DNA of 8,192 nt from Gemmatimonadota bacterium (GTDB taxonomy: Bacteria; Gemmatimonadota; Gemmatimonadetes; Longimicrobiales; RSA9): the NCBI GenBank assembly GCA_019689775.1, contig JADGGV010000159.1, positions 1 through 8,192 of the forward strand. The letters are read 5' to 3'. Of this stretch, positions 7,214 to 8,192 are shown piece after piece. Positions within the stretch are counted from its first letter, which is position 1. Each line of letters begins with the position of its first letter. The position numbers and the translations under genes are program-made. The notes below the pieces were generated by a model, which saw nothing but the letters and a program-made list of their open reading frames with translations, did not search any database and was not told where the DNA came from.

Positions 7214-8168
7214 GTGCAGAAACGGAGAGCACGTGCGCTCGCGCTCGCCGCGCGCGCCCTGGCCGTGGCCGGGCTCATACTCGCGGGCGGGTGCGTGGGC
7301 GCGACGGCGAAGCCGGCGGAGCCGGGGCTGGGGCCCGCGCCGGTGCCGGCGAGCGCGCCGTCGCCGGGGCCGGCGGCGGACTCGCTGCGCATCTACCTGA
7401 TGACGTTCGGCCCGGGCGAGGCGGTCTGGGAGCACTTCGGGCACACGGCGATCTGGGTGCACGACCCGGTGCGCGGCACCGACCAGGCGTACAACTACGG
7501 GATGTTCGACTTCCGGCAGGCGCACTTCTACCGGCGCTTCCTGGAGGGGAAGATGCTGTACTGGATGCAGGGGTTCGACGCGACGCTGTTCGCGAACTTC
7601 TACATCCAGGACGACCGCTCGGTGTGGGTGCAGGAGCTGGCGCTGACGCCGGCGCAGCGCGAGGCGCTGCGGGAGTTCCTGGTGTGGAACGAGCGGCCGG
7701 AGAACCGCTTTTACCGCTACGACTATTACCGCGACGGCTGCGCGACGCGGGTGCGTGACGCGCTCGACCGCCTGCTGGGCGGGCGCATCCGCGCGCAGAC
7801 GGAGGGCGTACCGGCCGGGGCGACGTACCGCACGCACTCGCTCGCGCTGGTCGCCGACGACCCGTGGACGTACACGGGGCTGCTGCTCGGGTTGGGCCGG
7901 CCGACCGACCGGCCGATCTCGCTCTGGGAGGAGATGTTCCTCCCGCTCGAGCTGCGCGAGAACCTGCGCCGCGTGACGGTGCCGGCGGCGGATGGGCGGC
8001 TGGTGCCGCTGGTCGCCTCGGAGCGCACGATCTACGCGAGCACGCGACCGGCCGCGACGGGCCGCGGCGGCGTGCGGACCTCGACCTACCTGCTCATCGG
8101 CGTCGCGGTCGGCCTCGCGCTCGTCGCGCTCGGCGAGGTCGGGCGCCGCGGGCGGCCCGAGCTCGCCG
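7214..8168 (+). CDS. DUF4105 / Lnb N-terminal periplasmic-domain protein, 3' end missing
   Basis: The open frame gives 318 residues before the adapter-like sequence. It begins with a basic n-region and a hydrophobic segment (about 8-26) ending in LILAGGC, a possible lipobox at C27 with Ala rather than Leu at -3. A Pro/Ala linker (about 31-55) follows. The DUF4105 domain spans about 57-278: IYLMTFGPGEAVWEHFGHTA (60-79), YNYGMFDFRQ (93-102), YWMQGFDA (116-123), SVWVQELALTPAQR (136-149) and FYRYDYYRDGCATRVRDALD (166-185). HFGH (74-77) and C176 are candidate active-site residues of this papain-like fold. A hydrophobic helix (TYLLIGVAVGLALVALG, 291-307) begins what is probably the C-terminal membrane part. 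The family has been linked to lipoprotein N-acylation (Lnb) in Bacteroides and Bdellovibrio; function here is inferred only. The gene follows the oxidase by 32 bp, or overlaps it if the ATG at 7178 is used, so co-transcription is likely. Confidence 0.85.
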
Positions 8169-8192
8169 CTGTCTCTTATAAACATCACCGAG
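8169..8192 (+). other. Probable untrimmed Nextera (Tn5 mosaic-end) sequencing adapter
   Basis: The last 24 bases begin CTGTCTCTTATA and end CCGAG. They match the Illumina Nextera transposase adapter, read into the library side that continues CTCCGAGCCC, at 22 of 24 positions; the differences are A for C at 8181 and A for T at 8187. The mosaic end is an engineered sequence, not the natural IS50 outer or inner end. The block is AT-rich beside a flank of about 75% GC. I treat it as a technical artefact at a contig end, not as genome sequence. Confidence 0.85.

Noticed and set aside
4524..7232. 902-codon minus-strand open frame opposite the oxidase gene
   Set aside because: Arg/His-rich antisense shadow; the plus strand carries all four copper motifs in order and a signal peptide.
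6464..8188. 574-codon minus-strand open frame reaching the right end
   Set aside because: Its start codon lies inside the adapter-like sequence and its body is the antisense of the oxidase and DUF4105 genes.
8169..8192. Natural Tn5/IS50 transposon end
   Set aside because: The match is to the engineered mosaic end plus the following library adapter bases, better than to either natural IS50 end, and no transposase or target duplication is visible.

Overview
The window is very GC-rich DNA (roughly 70% by eye) with strongly G/C-ending codons, from a Gram-negative-type bacterium. Two exported or periplasmic proteins of a style I associate with Gemmatimonadota (a multicopper oxidase with an extra N-terminal domain, and a DUF4105/Lnb-like protein) make that phylum my best guess. 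This is inference, not proof. The far right end carries what looks like untrimmed Nextera sequencing adapter, so the source is probably a draft or metagenomic assembly.

Left half (1-4368, minus strand): a type I restriction-modification operon in the order hsdR (1990-4368), hsdM (434-1978), hsdS (from 437 leftwards, running off the window start). The genes are tightly packed: 11 bp separate hsdR and hsdM, and hsdM and hsdS overlap by 4 bp (GTGA). Catalytic motifs are intact in HsdR (PD-(D/E)XK nuclease plus SF2 translocase) and in HsdM (AdoMet-binding and NPPF motifs). Only the first 145 codons of hsdS, covering the first target-recognition domain, are present. HsdS sets the target site, HsdM methylates it, and HsdR translocates and cuts unmodified DNA. 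HsdR resembles the EcoEI/EcoAI (type IB) subgroup.

Middle (4369-4769): a divergent intergenic region of about 400 bp holding the upstream regions of hsdR and of the oxidase gene. It contains small inverted repeats and one weak candidate promoter, and no convincing gene.

Right half (4770-8168, plus strand): a probable two-gene transcription unit. The first gene encodes a secreted three-cupredoxin-domain multicopper oxidase with all four copper-binding motifs, an extra N-terminal domain and a Met/His-rich linker. The second encodes a DUF4105 (Lnb N-terminal periplasmic domain) protein with a signal sequence, a possible lipobox and the start of a C-terminal membrane region. The second gene is cut by the adapter-like sequence at 8169-8192, so its true C-terminus is missing. 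I see no RNA genes, CRISPR array or transposase, and no clear evidence of a wholly new biological system.
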